Positions 1-7,418 are shown, counted from the first letter of the stretch. The stretch is 20,316 nt of DNA from an uncultured Lachnospiraceae bacterium (GCA_910586005.1 CAJUHG010000054.1:1-20316), one strand, 5' to 3'. Numbers and translations are program-made. The notes: generated from the letters alone by a model not told the origin.

Positions 1-290
1 TAGGGAGCTGAAGTGGACTTGTCCACTTTGTTCTTTTATAGGAAAGACCTTGTCAGGCTAAAGCGTGAAAGTATATTTCTTATAAGAGAACAATAATTAT
101 GCGCACTCGTGCGAATGGAAAATGTCACTATGTGACCGCACTCGGCGCAGCAAAGCGTACAAGTCCCTCATGAATGAGGGATTTAGGGAGCTGAAGTGGA
201 CTTGTCCACTTTGTTCTTTTATAGGAAAGACCTTGTCACGCTAAAACATGAAAATATCTTTTCTCATAGAGTGAGACACTCGTAAAAATA
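1..290. repeat. Duplicated intergenic repeat with several small hairpins (family copy A)
   Basis: Bases 1-55 recur exactly at 184-238 (period 183), and similarity continues weakly for about 30 more bases. The unit contains several short dyads: one around 14-31 (AAGTGGAC/GTCCACTT), one near 105-116 (CGCAC/GTGCG), one near 123-136 (GTCAC/GTGAC) and one near 166-181 (CCTCAT/ATGAGG). The segment around 78-165 aligns by eye with 18774-18862 and more loosely with 11989-12051, so this is an interspersed family. No ORF with a credible start lies here. It could be a REP/MITE-like element or a structured RNA; the sequence alone does not decide. Confidence 0.75.
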
Positions 291-298
291 ATGGAATG

Positions 299-330
299 TT
301 CTATTTCTATCAATTGATAGAGAAATAGAA
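299..330. repeat. Inverted repeat upstream of the vanG-like promoter
   Basis: Bases 299-330 form a near-perfect palindrome with arms TTCTATTTCT and AGAAATAGAA, and a central CTATCAATTGATAG. It ends 15 bases before the probable -35 box at 345. It could be an operator or a hairpin from the preceding repeat unit; there is no T-tract to make it a terminator. Confidence 0.5.
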
Positions 331-344
331 AATATAGAAAGCAG

Positions 345-372
345 TTGTAATAGAAAGAAAGCGTGCTATAAT
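345..372 (+). promoter_or_regulatory. Probable sigma-A promoter for the vanG-like gene set
   Basis: TTGTAA at 345-350 is followed, after 16 bases, by a perfect TATAAT at 367-372. It points toward the ligase gene starting at 626, giving a leader of about 245 bases. No two-component regulator pair is visible between this promoter and the ligase, unlike classical inducible van clusters. Confidence 0.6.
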
Positions 373-534
373 AAGAAAGATAAGAGTTTAGGATTTTCCT
401 AAGAAAAAAATAATAGAATATTAAAGCATATAAGTAATCTGTTCCATATAATCAAGATTGGGAAAGTTTTAGTGATAATGAAAAATAAATCTAAAGAAGT
501 TCTTGTTATAAAAACAATAGTAAGTTCTAAATAC

Positions 535-572
535 TTTTTGACTTTCAAAGAATTTGATAGTAAGGTCAAAAA
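535..572 (+). repeat. Inverted repeat in the vanG-like leader
   Basis: TTTTTGAC at 535-542 pairs with GTCAAAAA at 565-572 across 22 bases. It lies in the presumed 5' leader of the ligase mRNA, about 50 bases before the start codon. It may be an RNA hairpin or protein-binding dyad. There is no adjoining run of T typical of a terminator. Confidence 0.35.
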
Positions 573-625
573 ATTAGGATAAAAGTCAAGACAAAAAATT
601 AAGAGATAGAAGGAGAATAAACTTT

Positions 626-1678
626 ATGGAAGTAAAAAACAAGAGAAAAATTGCAATTTTATTTGGAGGTTGTTCTAGTGAATATGAAGTGTCTTTACAG
701 TCATCATATGCGGTAATTACACATATAGATACCAAGAAGTATGAACTAATTTTAATAGGAATTACCAAAACAGGGAGGTGGTATCTATATCAGGGAGAAA
801 TCGCAAAGATACCAGAAGATAATTGGTTTAATACAGAAGATTGCATTCCAGTAGTAGTTTCACCTGATAAGGAACTTCATGGAATTTTATTATTAAAAGA
901 ACAGGGAATAGAAACGTTATCTTTAGATGGAGCTCTTCCTATTTTGCATGGAAAAAATGGAGAAGATGGAACTGTACAGGGAGTATTGGAACTTGCTGAA
1001 ATTCCAATTATTGGATGTAATACTATGAGTTCTGCTCTTTGTATGGATAAGGAAACAGCACATCGTCTAGCAAGAGAATGCGGTATAAAAGTACCACGTT
1101 CTTATACTATATCCAAAGTAGAAATACAAAAGTTAGAACAAATAAAAGTATTTGGGAAAGAGTTAGGATATCCCTTGTTTGTAAAACCATTACGAGCAGG
1201 TTCTTCTTTTGGTATTACTAAGGTTAATAAACCAGAAGATTTACAGGCAGCAGTAGACCATGCGTTTGAATATGATTCTTATGTGATTTTAGAAGAAATG
1301 ATAGAGGGATTTGAAGTAGGATGTGCTGTTATGGGAATAGAAGAATTGACGATTGGTGCTGTGGATGAGATAGAATTATCAGATGGATTTTTTGATTATA
1401 CAGAAAAATATACTTTAAAATCTTCCAAAATACATGTTCCCGCAAGAATTTCTCCAGAAAAAGCAAAAGAAATTCAGGATGCTGCAGCTGTTATTTATCG
1501 TGGATTAGGATGTAGTTACTTTGCACGAGTAGATATGTTTTTAACACCAGAAGGTGATATTTATTTTAATGAAGTAAATACAATTCCAGGTTTTACTTCT
1601 CATAGTCGTTATCCCAATATGATGAAAGCGATTGGTATTTCTTTTGAAGAAATTTTATCTAGATTATTGGAAATGTAA
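626..1678 (+). CDS. vanG: VanG-type D-alanine--D-serine ligase
   Basis: This 350-residue ATP-grasp enzyme should join D-Ala to D-Ser (or D-Ala) for peptidoglycan precursors in the cytoplasm. The N-terminal signature is FGGCSSEYEVSLQS, followed by LHGKNGEDGT near residue 107, the ATP-site loop RAGSSFGITK near 190, and the C-terminal NEVNTIPGFTSHSRYPNMMK near 315. The stretch FFDYTEKYTLKSSKI, covering the specificity loop, matches my recollection of enterococcal VanG closely and differs from housekeeping Ddl. The next genes encode VanT-like halves, which supports D-Ser specificity. The start at 626 is preceded by AAGGAGA at 609-615. No vanR, vanS, vanY or vanW lies in the window. A housekeeping ligase of the same subfamily is the alternative. 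Confidence 0.88.
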   Translation: MEVKNKRKIAILFGGCSSEYEVSLQSSYAVITHIDTKKYELILIGITKTGRWYLYQGEIAKIPEDNWFNTEDCIPVVVSPDKELHGILLLKEQGIETLSLDGALPILHGKNGEDGTVQGVLELAEIPIIGCNTMSSALCMDKETAHRLARECGIKVPRSYTISKVEIQKLEQIKVFGKELGYPLFVKPLRAGSSFGITKVNKPEDLQAAVDHAFEYDSYVILEEMIEGFEVGCAVMGIEELTIGAVDEIELSDGFFDYTEKYTLKSSKIHVPARISPEKAKEIQDAAAVIYRGLGCSYFARVDMFLTPEGDIYFNEVNTIPGFTSHSRYPNMMKAIGISFEEILSRLLEM

Positions 1679-1722
1679 CCAAGAGGGCTATAGGATGAAA
1701 ACGATTATTCTATGGGGATAGA

Positions 1723-1794
1723 ATGGAAAATATTATGTTATTAGAGAAAGAAAAAGTATATCAAGGTAATTTGATTTTCTTCAAAATCCCTTAG
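1723..1794 (+). pseudogene. Remnant of a vanXY-type D,D-peptidase N-terminus
   Basis: A 23-codon frame starts at ATG 1723 after an SD-like GGGGA, and ends at TAG 1792. Its product runs MENIMLLEKEKVYQGNLIFF before stopping. The pattern LEKE-x-Y-x-GNL resembles, from memory, the N-terminus of VanXYG and related D-Ala-D-Ala peptidases (LEKEEIY-x-GNLLLVN). It sits between the ligase and the VanT-like genes, where vanXY lies in vanG operons. The rest of the enzyme, including the SxHxxGxAxD metal site, is absent from the gap to 1911. The start and SD remain, so it could still be translated as a small peptide. Confidence 0.5.
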
Positions 1795-1911
1795 TATTAG
1801 AAAAAATGGTCAAAAAATTCAAATTGGGTTATTATTACTATTTTGCAAAAATAGAGGAAAGGAAGCATATTCTATGTAGAAAATTATACATAAAATAGAA
1901 TGGAGAAAAGC

Positions 1912-2955
1912 GTGAAACAGAAAAGAAATTATGGGGCAATTGATAATTTTCGTTTAGTTGCTGCATTATTGATTGTGGCAATTCATACCGCACCCTTAGA
2001 ATCTTTGAATAGTACAGCAGATTTTCTTGTAACTTATTGCATGGGAAGAGTTGCAGTACCATTTTTTCTGATGGTGACAGGTTTTTTTGTGTTAGCACCT
2101 TATCAGAGATTTGTAGGGCATTCTTCCTATCAGTCGGAAAATGCCATATTAAAAACAAAAAAATTTTTGAAAAAGACAATTGCTTTGTATGCAATTGCAA
2201 CTTTGCTGTATATACCTATTAAAATCTATGCAAAACAATTAAGTAATGAGGTTGGAGTTTGGTTAAAAGAAATTTTTTTTGATGGAACTTTTTATCATCT
2301 CTGGTATTTGCCGGCTGTAATAATAGGATGTTTATTGTTGATGGGATTAATAAAAATATTAAGTCCATTAACTATTTCTGCTATAACATTAGTTTTATAC
2401 ATAATAGGAACGGCTGGTGATAGTTATTATCAATTAATCAGCCAAGTACCTGTGTTAAAGACAGTTTATGATGGGATTTTTATTGTTAGTTCTTATACAA
2501 GAAATGGGATTTTTTTTGCACCTATTTTTTTGTGGATGGGAGTGGTGATTGCTAATGGAAAAATAAGAATTCCAATGCGCATAGCAGCAGAAGGTCTTGC
2601 AATTTCTATGGCAGGAATGATAGCGGAAGGTCTTTTAACTTATGAAATGGAATGGCAGAAACATAACAGTATGTATATATTATTGCTTCCCGTTATGTTT
2701 TTCTTATTTGAATTATTACTTTCAGTAAAAGGAACAACTTTTAAAGTAGTGAGAGATATGTCTATGTGTGTATATATTATTCATCCCGCTTGCATTGTGC
2801 TAGTACGAGGTGTTGCAAATGTTATAAAAGTGCAAAAAATTCTTGTGGAACAGTCCTTGGTTCATTATCTAGCAGTTTGTGTAGTATCATTAATACTTTC
2901 TTTTGGAATAGCAGAAATTATGCAATTTTTCAAAAATAGAAGAGTTACTATTTAG
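1912..2955 (+). CDS. VanT-like membrane acyltransferase-3 domain protein (separate N-terminal half of VanT)
   Basis: This hydrophobic protein has about ten membrane helices. It begins with the acyltransferase-3 signature NYGAIDNFRLVAALLIVAIH, followed by GRVAVPFFLMVTGFF. Both match the N-terminal membrane part of VanT serine racemases, thought to aid L-Ser uptake. GTG 1912 is preferred because GGAG at 1902-1905 lies just upstream, giving 347 residues; the in-frame ATG at 1900 lacks an SD and would add four. In classical VanT this domain is fused to the racemase. Here the ORF ends at TAG 2953 and the racemase follows in the same reading frame. Lying in the VanT position after the ligase supports the assignment. 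Another acyltransferase-3 protein is the alternative. Confidence 0.8.
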   Translation: MKQKRNYGAIDNFRLVAALLIVAIHTAPLESLNSTADFLVTYCMGRVAVPFFLMVTGFFVLAPYQRFVGHSSYQSENAILKTKKFLKKTIALYAIATLLYIPIKIYAKQLSNEVGVWLKEIFFDGTFYHLWYLPAVIIGCLLLMGLIKILSPLTISAITLVLYIIGTAGDSYYQLISQVPVLKTVYDGIFIVSSYTRNGIFFAPIFLWMGVVIANGKIRIPMRIAAEGLAISMAGMIAEGLLTYEMEWQKHNSMYILLLPVMFFLFELLLSVKGTTFKVVRDMSMCVYIIHPACIVLVRGVANVIKVQKILVEQSLVHYLAVCVVSLILSFGIAEIMQFFKNRRVTI

Positions 2956-2991
2956 AGATAGAATACAGATAAATGCAAAATGGAGGAATTT

Positions 2992-4110
2992 ATGTATCAG
3001 AAAAGTCGGGCTTGGATAGAACTTAATATAGAAAATTTGAAACATAATGTAGAGCAGTTTCGCGGATTGCTTCCAAGGGACTGTGCTTTAATGCCAGCAG
3101 TAAAAGCAAATGCCTATGGACATGGAGCAGTACTTATTTCTAAAGCGTTACAAGAACATGGGGTGCAGAGTTTTTGTGTAGCATCTGTAACAGAAGGAAT
3201 AGAGCTGCGCAATGCGGGAATAGAAGGAGAAATATTAGTATTGTCTTACACGCACCCTAGTCAGTTTCAGGATTTGATAGCCTATCATTTAATTCAAACG
3301 GTGGTAGATGGAAAGTATGCACAAGAATTGCAAAAAGATGGAAGAGAATTTACAGTTCATATTGGGATTGATACAGGAATGCATCGCCTAGGAGAACGAT
3401 GGGAGAATATAGAAGAAATTTTAAAAATATTTCACTATCCCAACTTGAAGGTAACAGGAATTTATTCTCATTTGTGTGTCTCAGATGGAATGTCTCAGAT
3501 GGAACGCAGTTATACCATAGAGCAAATACACCATTTTGAGTATGTAATAGAAGAACTTCACAGAAATGGAATAGATAATTTTAAATGTCATTTACAAGGA
3601 AGTTATGGAATATTGAATTATTCAGAATTATGTTTTGACTATGCAAGGGTAGGAATTGCACTATATGGAATTTTAAGTGGAATAGAGGATCAAATTAATG
3701 CTACGATTGATTTAAAACCAGTGTTATCTTTAAAAACAAGAGTGGAAAGTGTGAGGGTTCTTTATCGTGGAGAGAGTGCAGGATATGGATTAACTTATAG
3801 TACCAGAAAAAATCAAAAGATTGGTGTGCTTTCCATTGGTTATGCGGATGGTGTACCTCGTAACTTGTCTAATTGTGGATATGTACTTTGTAATGGTAAA
3901 ATGGCGCCAATTATTGGAAGGATTTGTATGGATCAAATGATGGTAGATTTCAGTGGAATGGAGCAGGTAGAAGCTGGGGATGAAGTAGTTTTAATTGGAA
4001 AATCAGGGAAATTGGAAATTCGTGCAGAGGATATGGCAAATTGGGCAGGAACTATTACAAATGAGATTTTAAGTCGAATGGGAGGAAGATTAGAACGAGT
4101 GGCAGTGTGA
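2992..4110 (+). CDS. VanT-type serine/alanine racemase, PLP-dependent (separate C-terminal half of VanT)
   Basis: This is a 372-residue fold-type III PLP racemase that should interconvert L- and D-Ser (or Ala) in the cytoplasm, supplying the ligase upstream. The PLP lysine is K38 in AVKANAYGHG and the catalytic tyrosine is Y265 in SAGYGLTY. Near the C-terminus the motif is TITNEI, with Asn357 where alanine racemases have Tyr (TISY). From the VanTG literature as I recall it, Asn at this position favours serine. ATG 2992 is preferred to the in-frame ATG 2980, because GGAGG at 2982-2986 overlaps the latter and is correctly spaced for 2992. It follows the membrane half by 36 bases. mutY begins 25 bases after it, so all are probably co-transcribed. 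Confidence 0.88.
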   Translation: MYQKSRAWIELNIENLKHNVEQFRGLLPRDCALMPAVKANAYGHGAVLISKALQEHGVQSFCVASVTEGIELRNAGIEGEILVLSYTHPSQFQDLIAYHLIQTVVDGKYAQELQKDGREFTVHIGIDTGMHRLGERWENIEEILKIFHYPNLKVTGIYSHLCVSDGMSQMERSYTIEQIHHFEYVIEELHRNGIDNFKCHLQGSYGILNYSELCFDYARVGIALYGILSGIEDQINATIDLKPVLSLKTRVESVRVLYRGESAGYGLTYSTRKNQKIGVLSIGYADGVPRNLSNCGYVLCNGKMAPIIGRICMDQMMVDFSGMEQVEAGDEVVLIGKSGKLEIRAEDMANWAGTITNEILSRMGGRLERVAV

Positions 4111-4135
4111 TACATATTTCAGAAAGGAGAGATAT

Positions 4136-5218
4136 ATGTTAGAGAATTTTCCATTAGAAAAAATTGTAGAACCATTATTAACATGGTTTCAGGAAAATGC
4201 AAGAGCACTGCCTTGGAGAGCACAAGCAACACCATATCGTGTATGGGTGTCAGAAATTATGTTACAGCAGACTAGAGTGGAAGCAGTAAAACCTTATTTT
4301 GAGCGTTTTACCAAAGCATTGCCAACAATAAAAGATTTGGCAGAATGTGAAGAAGAAAAATTGTTAAAACTTTGGGAGGGACTTGGATATTATAATCGAG
4401 TGCGCAATATGCAAAATGCAGCACAAACTGTAATGAAAGAATATGGTGGAGTGCTTCCAGCAGATTATGAGAAATTGTTAAAATTGAAAGGGATTGGACA
4501 TTACACAGCAGGAGCAATTGCTTCTATTGCTTATAAAATTCCAGTTCCGGCAGTAGATGGAAATGTTCTTCGTGTGATAACTAGAGTGTCAGCAGATGAT
4601 TCTGATATTATGAAACAGTCAGTACGTACAAAAGTGGAACAGGCTTTAAGTCAGATTATACCAAAACAGAGAGCGAGTGCCTTTAATCAGGGATTGATGG
4701 AATTAGGGGCAACTGTTTGTCTTCCCAATGGTGCACCTTTGTGTGAACAATGTCCTTGGAAAGATTTCTGTGAAGCCAAAAAGAAAAATCTTTGGTCTAA
4801 GCTTCCTGTCAAAAGCAAGGCAAAACCTAGGCATATAGAAGATAAGACAGTATTTATTATTAGAGATGGTGAAAAGTTTATGCTTCATAAACGACCAGCA
4901 AAAGGACTTTTGGCTGGATTATATGAACTTCCAAATACAAGCGGACATTTAACAGAAGAAGAAGCACTTTTATGGGCAAAAAATCAAGAATTGTCCCCCA
5001 TACGTATCCAAAAATTAGAAGAGGCAAAACATATATTTTCTCATGTAGAATGGCATATGACAGGTTATGTGATTCGAGTGGATGAACTGATAGACAATAA
5101 AAAGGGTATGTTATTTGTAGAAGTTTCAGAGTCGGAAGAACAATATCCAATTCCTGCTGCATTTAGTGCATATACAAAATATATAAATATTCGCTTGGGA
5201 AATGAGAAATTTAAATAA
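4136..5218 (+). CDS. mutY: A/G-specific adenine DNA glycosylase MutY
   Basis: This 360-residue base-excision enzyme removes adenine mispaired with 8-oxoguanine. The N-terminal helix-hairpin-helix glycosylase domain starts with FQENARALPWR and WVSEIMLQQTRVEAV, then has LKGIGHYTAGAIASIA followed by the catalytic Asp in AVDGNVLRV. The Fe-S cluster cysteines follow as C-x7-C-x2-C-x5-C (C199 is in TVCLPNG); E. coli MutY has six residues in the first gap. The C-terminal part, from about residue 230, is the NUDIX-like 8-oxoG recognition domain, including FSHVEWHM. The SD AAAGGAG precedes the ATG. It probably reads through from the racemase gene but has no functional link with it. Confidence 0.95.
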   Translation: MLENFPLEKIVEPLLTWFQENARALPWRAQATPYRVWVSEIMLQQTRVEAVKPYFERFTKALPTIKDLAECEEEKLLKLWEGLGYYNRVRNMQNAAQTVMKEYGGVLPADYEKLLKLKGIGHYTAGAIASIAYKIPVPAVDGNVLRVITRVSADDSDIMKQSVRTKVEQALSQIIPKQRASAFNQGLMELGATVCLPNGAPLCEQCPWKDFCEAKKKNLWSKLPVKSKAKPRHIEDKTVFIIRDGEKFMLHKRPAKGLLAGLYELPNTSGHLTEEEALLWAKNQELSPIRIQKLEEAKHIFSHVEWHMTGYVIRVDELIDNKKGMLFVEVSESEEQYPIPAAFSAYTKYINIRLGNEKFK

Positions 5219-5235
5219 TTGATAAATTGTCAATC

Positions 5236-5280
5236 AAGTAGGGAAGATTCTTCTTCCCCTACGCGTCGTGTGGGGCGCAT
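5236..5280. repeat. Truncated, inverted copy of the intergenic repeat (copy B)
   Basis: The 19 bases at 5237-5255 are the exact reverse complement of 12054-12072, and the following GGGGCGCATAAA resembles the complement of 11985-12000. It forms its own hairpin, GTAGGG/CCCTAC with one bulge, right behind mutY. It appears to be a shortened family copy in the opposite orientation to the copy at 11885-12074. Confidence 0.55.
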
Positions 5281-5290
5281 AAAAAGAGGA

Positions 5291-5312
5291 GCCGATGCAA
5301 AATTGCATCGGC
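5291..5312. terminator. Terminator-like hairpin behind mutY
   Basis: GCCGATGCAA and TTGCATCGGC form a ten-base perfect inverted repeat. On the plus strand it is preceded by AAAAAGAGGA, but the downstream side is CTTCATATG rather than a T-run. The T-rich side faces the minus strand. The position after mutY fits transcription termination, but the imperfect tail lowers confidence. Confidence 0.5.
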
Positions 5313-5622
5313 CTTCATATGAAAAGATTTATATAAAAAAGTGAGGATACACATGTTATCGGGAGGACCTTGCCAGTTTGACAAGGTTATGAAAAATAGT
5401 AAGTACACTTAAAAACAATGTTTTTCTTTTATGTTGTTAGTATATCTATAAATTGTGACGTTGTTGTGTTAATAATATGAGGATTATGTAAAAAATATAT
5501 GAACAATTTTTTCATTGTAATTATTTTGTAAAGAATAATTTTGCATATTATAAAAAATATATAGAATAGAAAGGGGATTGTCTTGTAGAAGAAGATGTCA
5601 TTTTTGTAAAAGATTCTAATAA

Positions 5623-5868
5623 AGAGATTTAAAGGGCATTAGTGATGACAGACGTAAATCAGTCTCAGTAGGAATATGTGTCATTAGAAATGAAATAATA
5701 ACTTTTGTATGTTGTAGGTTGCTAATAGGTATTTTGGATGTTATGATTATGTTTGTAAATATAAATATTTTAAAATGGAATGATATAATTATAAAAATTT
5801 TAGCAAATATTATTGTAATAAGATTAAACTATAGAGCTAGTTTTGAAACAGAGACTGCAAGGTGCTGA
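5623..5868 (+). pseudogene. Remnant of a GtrA-like polytopic membrane protein (C-terminal part)
   Basis: There is an open frame from just after TAA 5620 to TGA 5866, with no SD-supported start. The translation includes NEIITFVCCRLLIGILDVMI and then KILANIIVIRLNY. The spacing of R-L-x3-L-D, a helix, then A-N-x-I-V-I-x-LNY is that of the last two helices of GtrA-family proteins, which are thought to flip polyprenyl-phosphate-linked sugars. The final S-x-F-x-F is already lost. No N-terminal helices are found upstream. The assignment is pattern recognition from memory. Confidence 0.55.
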
Positions 5869-5889
5869 ATTTTGTTATACAAGTAAATG

Positions 5890-6051
5890 ATGAACAAAAT
5901 TTCAAATATGAATATTGCAGCTAGAAATTATCATTTAATGAAATGGAAAATAGTAGATGTAATTGTAGAAATGCAAGAACAAAATCGTTTTTCCAAGGAT
6001 ATCTTTGATTGGATTGGGGTCCATACTTATAAAGACCATATTATATTGTAA
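5890..6051 (+). pseudogene. Remnant of a CsbB/GtrB-type family 2 glycosyltransferase
   Basis: A 53-codon frame runs ATG 5890 to TAA 6049 with no ribosome binding site. The translation contains HLMKWKIVDVIVEMQEQNRF followed by SKDIFDWIGVHT. This resembles the internal segment of membrane-associated GT2 enzymes in which L-M-x-R-x-VVD precedes NRFSKGIF-x-W-x-GFKT. The catalytic DDGS and DxD parts are absent. It follows the GtrA-like debris, and GtrA and GtrB are known partners, so the two are probably relics of one locus. Confidence 0.55.
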
Positions 6052-6145
6052 ATGAGTGTAGTGAGGAACAGATTAAAAAAATTGGGTAAATCATGAATTA
6101 CCTGAAAAATAATATGTTTACAAAATACACAGAATGGAGGAGAAA

Positions 6146-7162
6146 ATGAAATTATTATCAATAACAATTCCATGTTATAATTCACAGGATTATATGGAAC
6201 ATTGTGTAGAATCTTTATTAGTTGGTGGGGAAGATGTAGAAATTATTATTGTAGATGATGGCTCGAAAGACCTTACCCCAGAAATTGCAGATAGGTATGC
6301 GGAGAAATATCCTACAATTGTGAAAGCAATCCATCAAGAAAATGGAGGTCATGGAGAAGCAGTGAATACAGGAATACGCAGTGCATCGGGTCTTTATTTT
6401 AAAGTGGTGGATAGTGATGATTGGGTAGAAGAAGAGGCTTATCAGAAGATTTTATCTACTTTACGAGAGTTGTCTGGAGGAAATAAAACTCTTGATATGC
6501 TGATTAGTAATTTTGTATATGAAAAAGAAGGTGCAAGACATAAAAAGGTAATGAAATATACTGGAACTTTACCAGAAAATAAGATTTTTGGATGGGACGA
6601 AGCGAAACATTTTCACAAAGGTCAGTATATATTAATGCATTCTGTAATATATCGCACACAATTGTTGCGAGAATGTGGATTAGAATTGCCAAAGCATACA
6701 TTTTATGTGGATAATCTTTTTGTGTATGTGCCATTGCCCTATGTGAAAAATATGTATTATCTAAATGTAGATTTTTACCGTTATTTTATTGGAAGAGAAG
6801 ATCAATCTGTAAATGAAAAAGTTATGATTCAGCGCATTGACCAACAGATTAAAGTAAATAAAATTATGGTAGAAACCGTAGATTTATGGAAATTGCCAAA
6901 TCGGAGATTAAGAAAATATATGTTTAACTATTTGGAAATTATTACGGTAGTTTCTACTATTATGCTAATTCGTTCTGGTACAAAGGAAAATTTAGAAAAA
7001 AAGCGTGAACTTTGGAAGTATTTGAAAGAGTATGATATTCGTTTGTTTTGGCATTTGAGAAATGGAATTATGGGACAGGCAATGAATTTGCCTGGAAAAG
7101 GTGGTAGAAAGATTTCAGTTGCTGCCTATAAAATATCACAAAAAGTAGTAGGGTTTAATTAA
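6146..7162 (+). CDS. Family 2 glycosyltransferase (GT-A fold), paralogue 1
   Basis: This 338-residue protein probably transfers a sugar from a nucleotide-sugar to an envelope acceptor. The GT-A domain starts at once with ITIPCYNSQDYMEHCVESLL; VEIIIVDDGS near residue 32 binds the nucleotide and VVDSDDW near 90 carries the DxD metal motif. The C-terminal part has HTFYVDN, YFIGREDQSVNE and a basic tail. No membrane helix is evident. ATG 6146 is chosen because GGAGG at 6136-6140 is correctly spaced and the start then aligns with the paralogue at 9076. The in-frame ATG 6134 overlaps that SD. Acceptor and sugar cannot be read from the sequence. Its 3' end was tandemly duplicated just downstream. 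Confidence 0.9.
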   Translation: MKLLSITIPCYNSQDYMEHCVESLLVGGEDVEIIIVDDGSKDLTPEIADRYAEKYPTIVKAIHQENGGHGEAVNTGIRSASGLYFKVVDSDDWVEEEAYQKILSTLRELSGGNKTLDMLISNFVYEKEGARHKKVMKYTGTLPENKIFGWDEAKHFHKGQYILMHSVIYRTQLLRECGLELPKHTFYVDNLFVYVPLPYVKNMYYLNVDFYRYFIGREDQSVNEKVMIQRIDQQIKVNKIMVETVDLWKLPNRRLRKYMFNYLEIITVVSTIMLIRSGTKENLEKKRELWKYLKEYDIRLFWHLRNGIMGQAMNLPGKGGRKISVAAYKISQKVVGFN

Positions 7163-7235
7163 ATCTTAAAATAGAAAAATTTCAATTATTATTTATAAAA
7201 TATGATAGAAAGTAGTAGGATTTAATTAAATTTTT
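7106..7235 (+). repeat. Tandem duplication of the 3' end of the GT2 gene (period 67)
   Basis: Bases 7106-7168, covering the last codons, the stop and a few bases beyond, recur at 7173-7235 with scattered changes. In the second copy the translation reads RKIS, YKI, two stops, then KVVGFN and stop, against RKIS-VAA-YKI-SQ-KVVGFN in the gene. Most differences are G to A or C to T. The second copy is non-coding debris. Confidence 0.8.
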
Positions 7236-7262
7236 GACAGATAAAATAATGTATTTTATAAT
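7234..7262 (+). promoter_or_regulatory. Consensus sigma-A promoter with no intact gene downstream
   Basis: TTGACA at 7234-7239, a 17-base spacer and TATAAT at 7257-7262 match the consensus exactly. The next intact plus-strand gene starts only at 9076, past a terminator-like hairpin at 7463-7501. The only coding trace between is the leucine-rich repeat scrap at 7338-7418. It may be a relic of a lost gene or may make a short RNA of about 230 bases. Confidence 0.65.
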
Positions 7263-7337
7263 CCTAACAGAGTGTGAGATTAGGAATATAAATATTCTTA
7301 TAGTAAAATATGGTTTTGCTTGCTGTTATAAGATTAC

Positions 7338-7418
7338 ATGAAGGGATACAGCAATTTAAGCAATATCACAATTCCCAAAGGTGTGACTTCCATAGAATCT
7401 AATGCATTTTTTGGTTGA
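7338..7418 (+). pseudogene. Scrap of a BspA-type leucine-rich repeat protein
   Basis: A 26-codon frame contains NLSNITIPKGVTSIESNAFF and ends in TGA. This is one copy of the LRR_5 repeat of BspA-like surface proteins (usual pattern L-x-x-I-x-IP-x-x-V-x-x-I-x-x-x-AF). There is no SD and no further repeat on either side. It is probably what remains of a surface protein gene, with the promoter at 7234 left intact. Confidence 0.65.

Noticed and set aside
1..238. CRISPR array suggested by the 55-base direct repeat
   Set aside because: There are only two copies, the 128-base gap matches the repeat family rather than a spacer, and no cas gene is present.
1795..1911. Further vanXY residue downstream of the N-terminal scrap
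   Set aside because: A short frame continues here (including VKKFKLGYYYYFAKI) but I could not match it convincingly to the peptidase, so only the N-terminal piece is claimed.
1838..2200. 120-residue minus-strand frame inside the VanT membrane gene
   Set aside because: It is antisense to a well-supported gene, has no SD, and its composition is that expected of the complement of a hydrophobic coding sequence.
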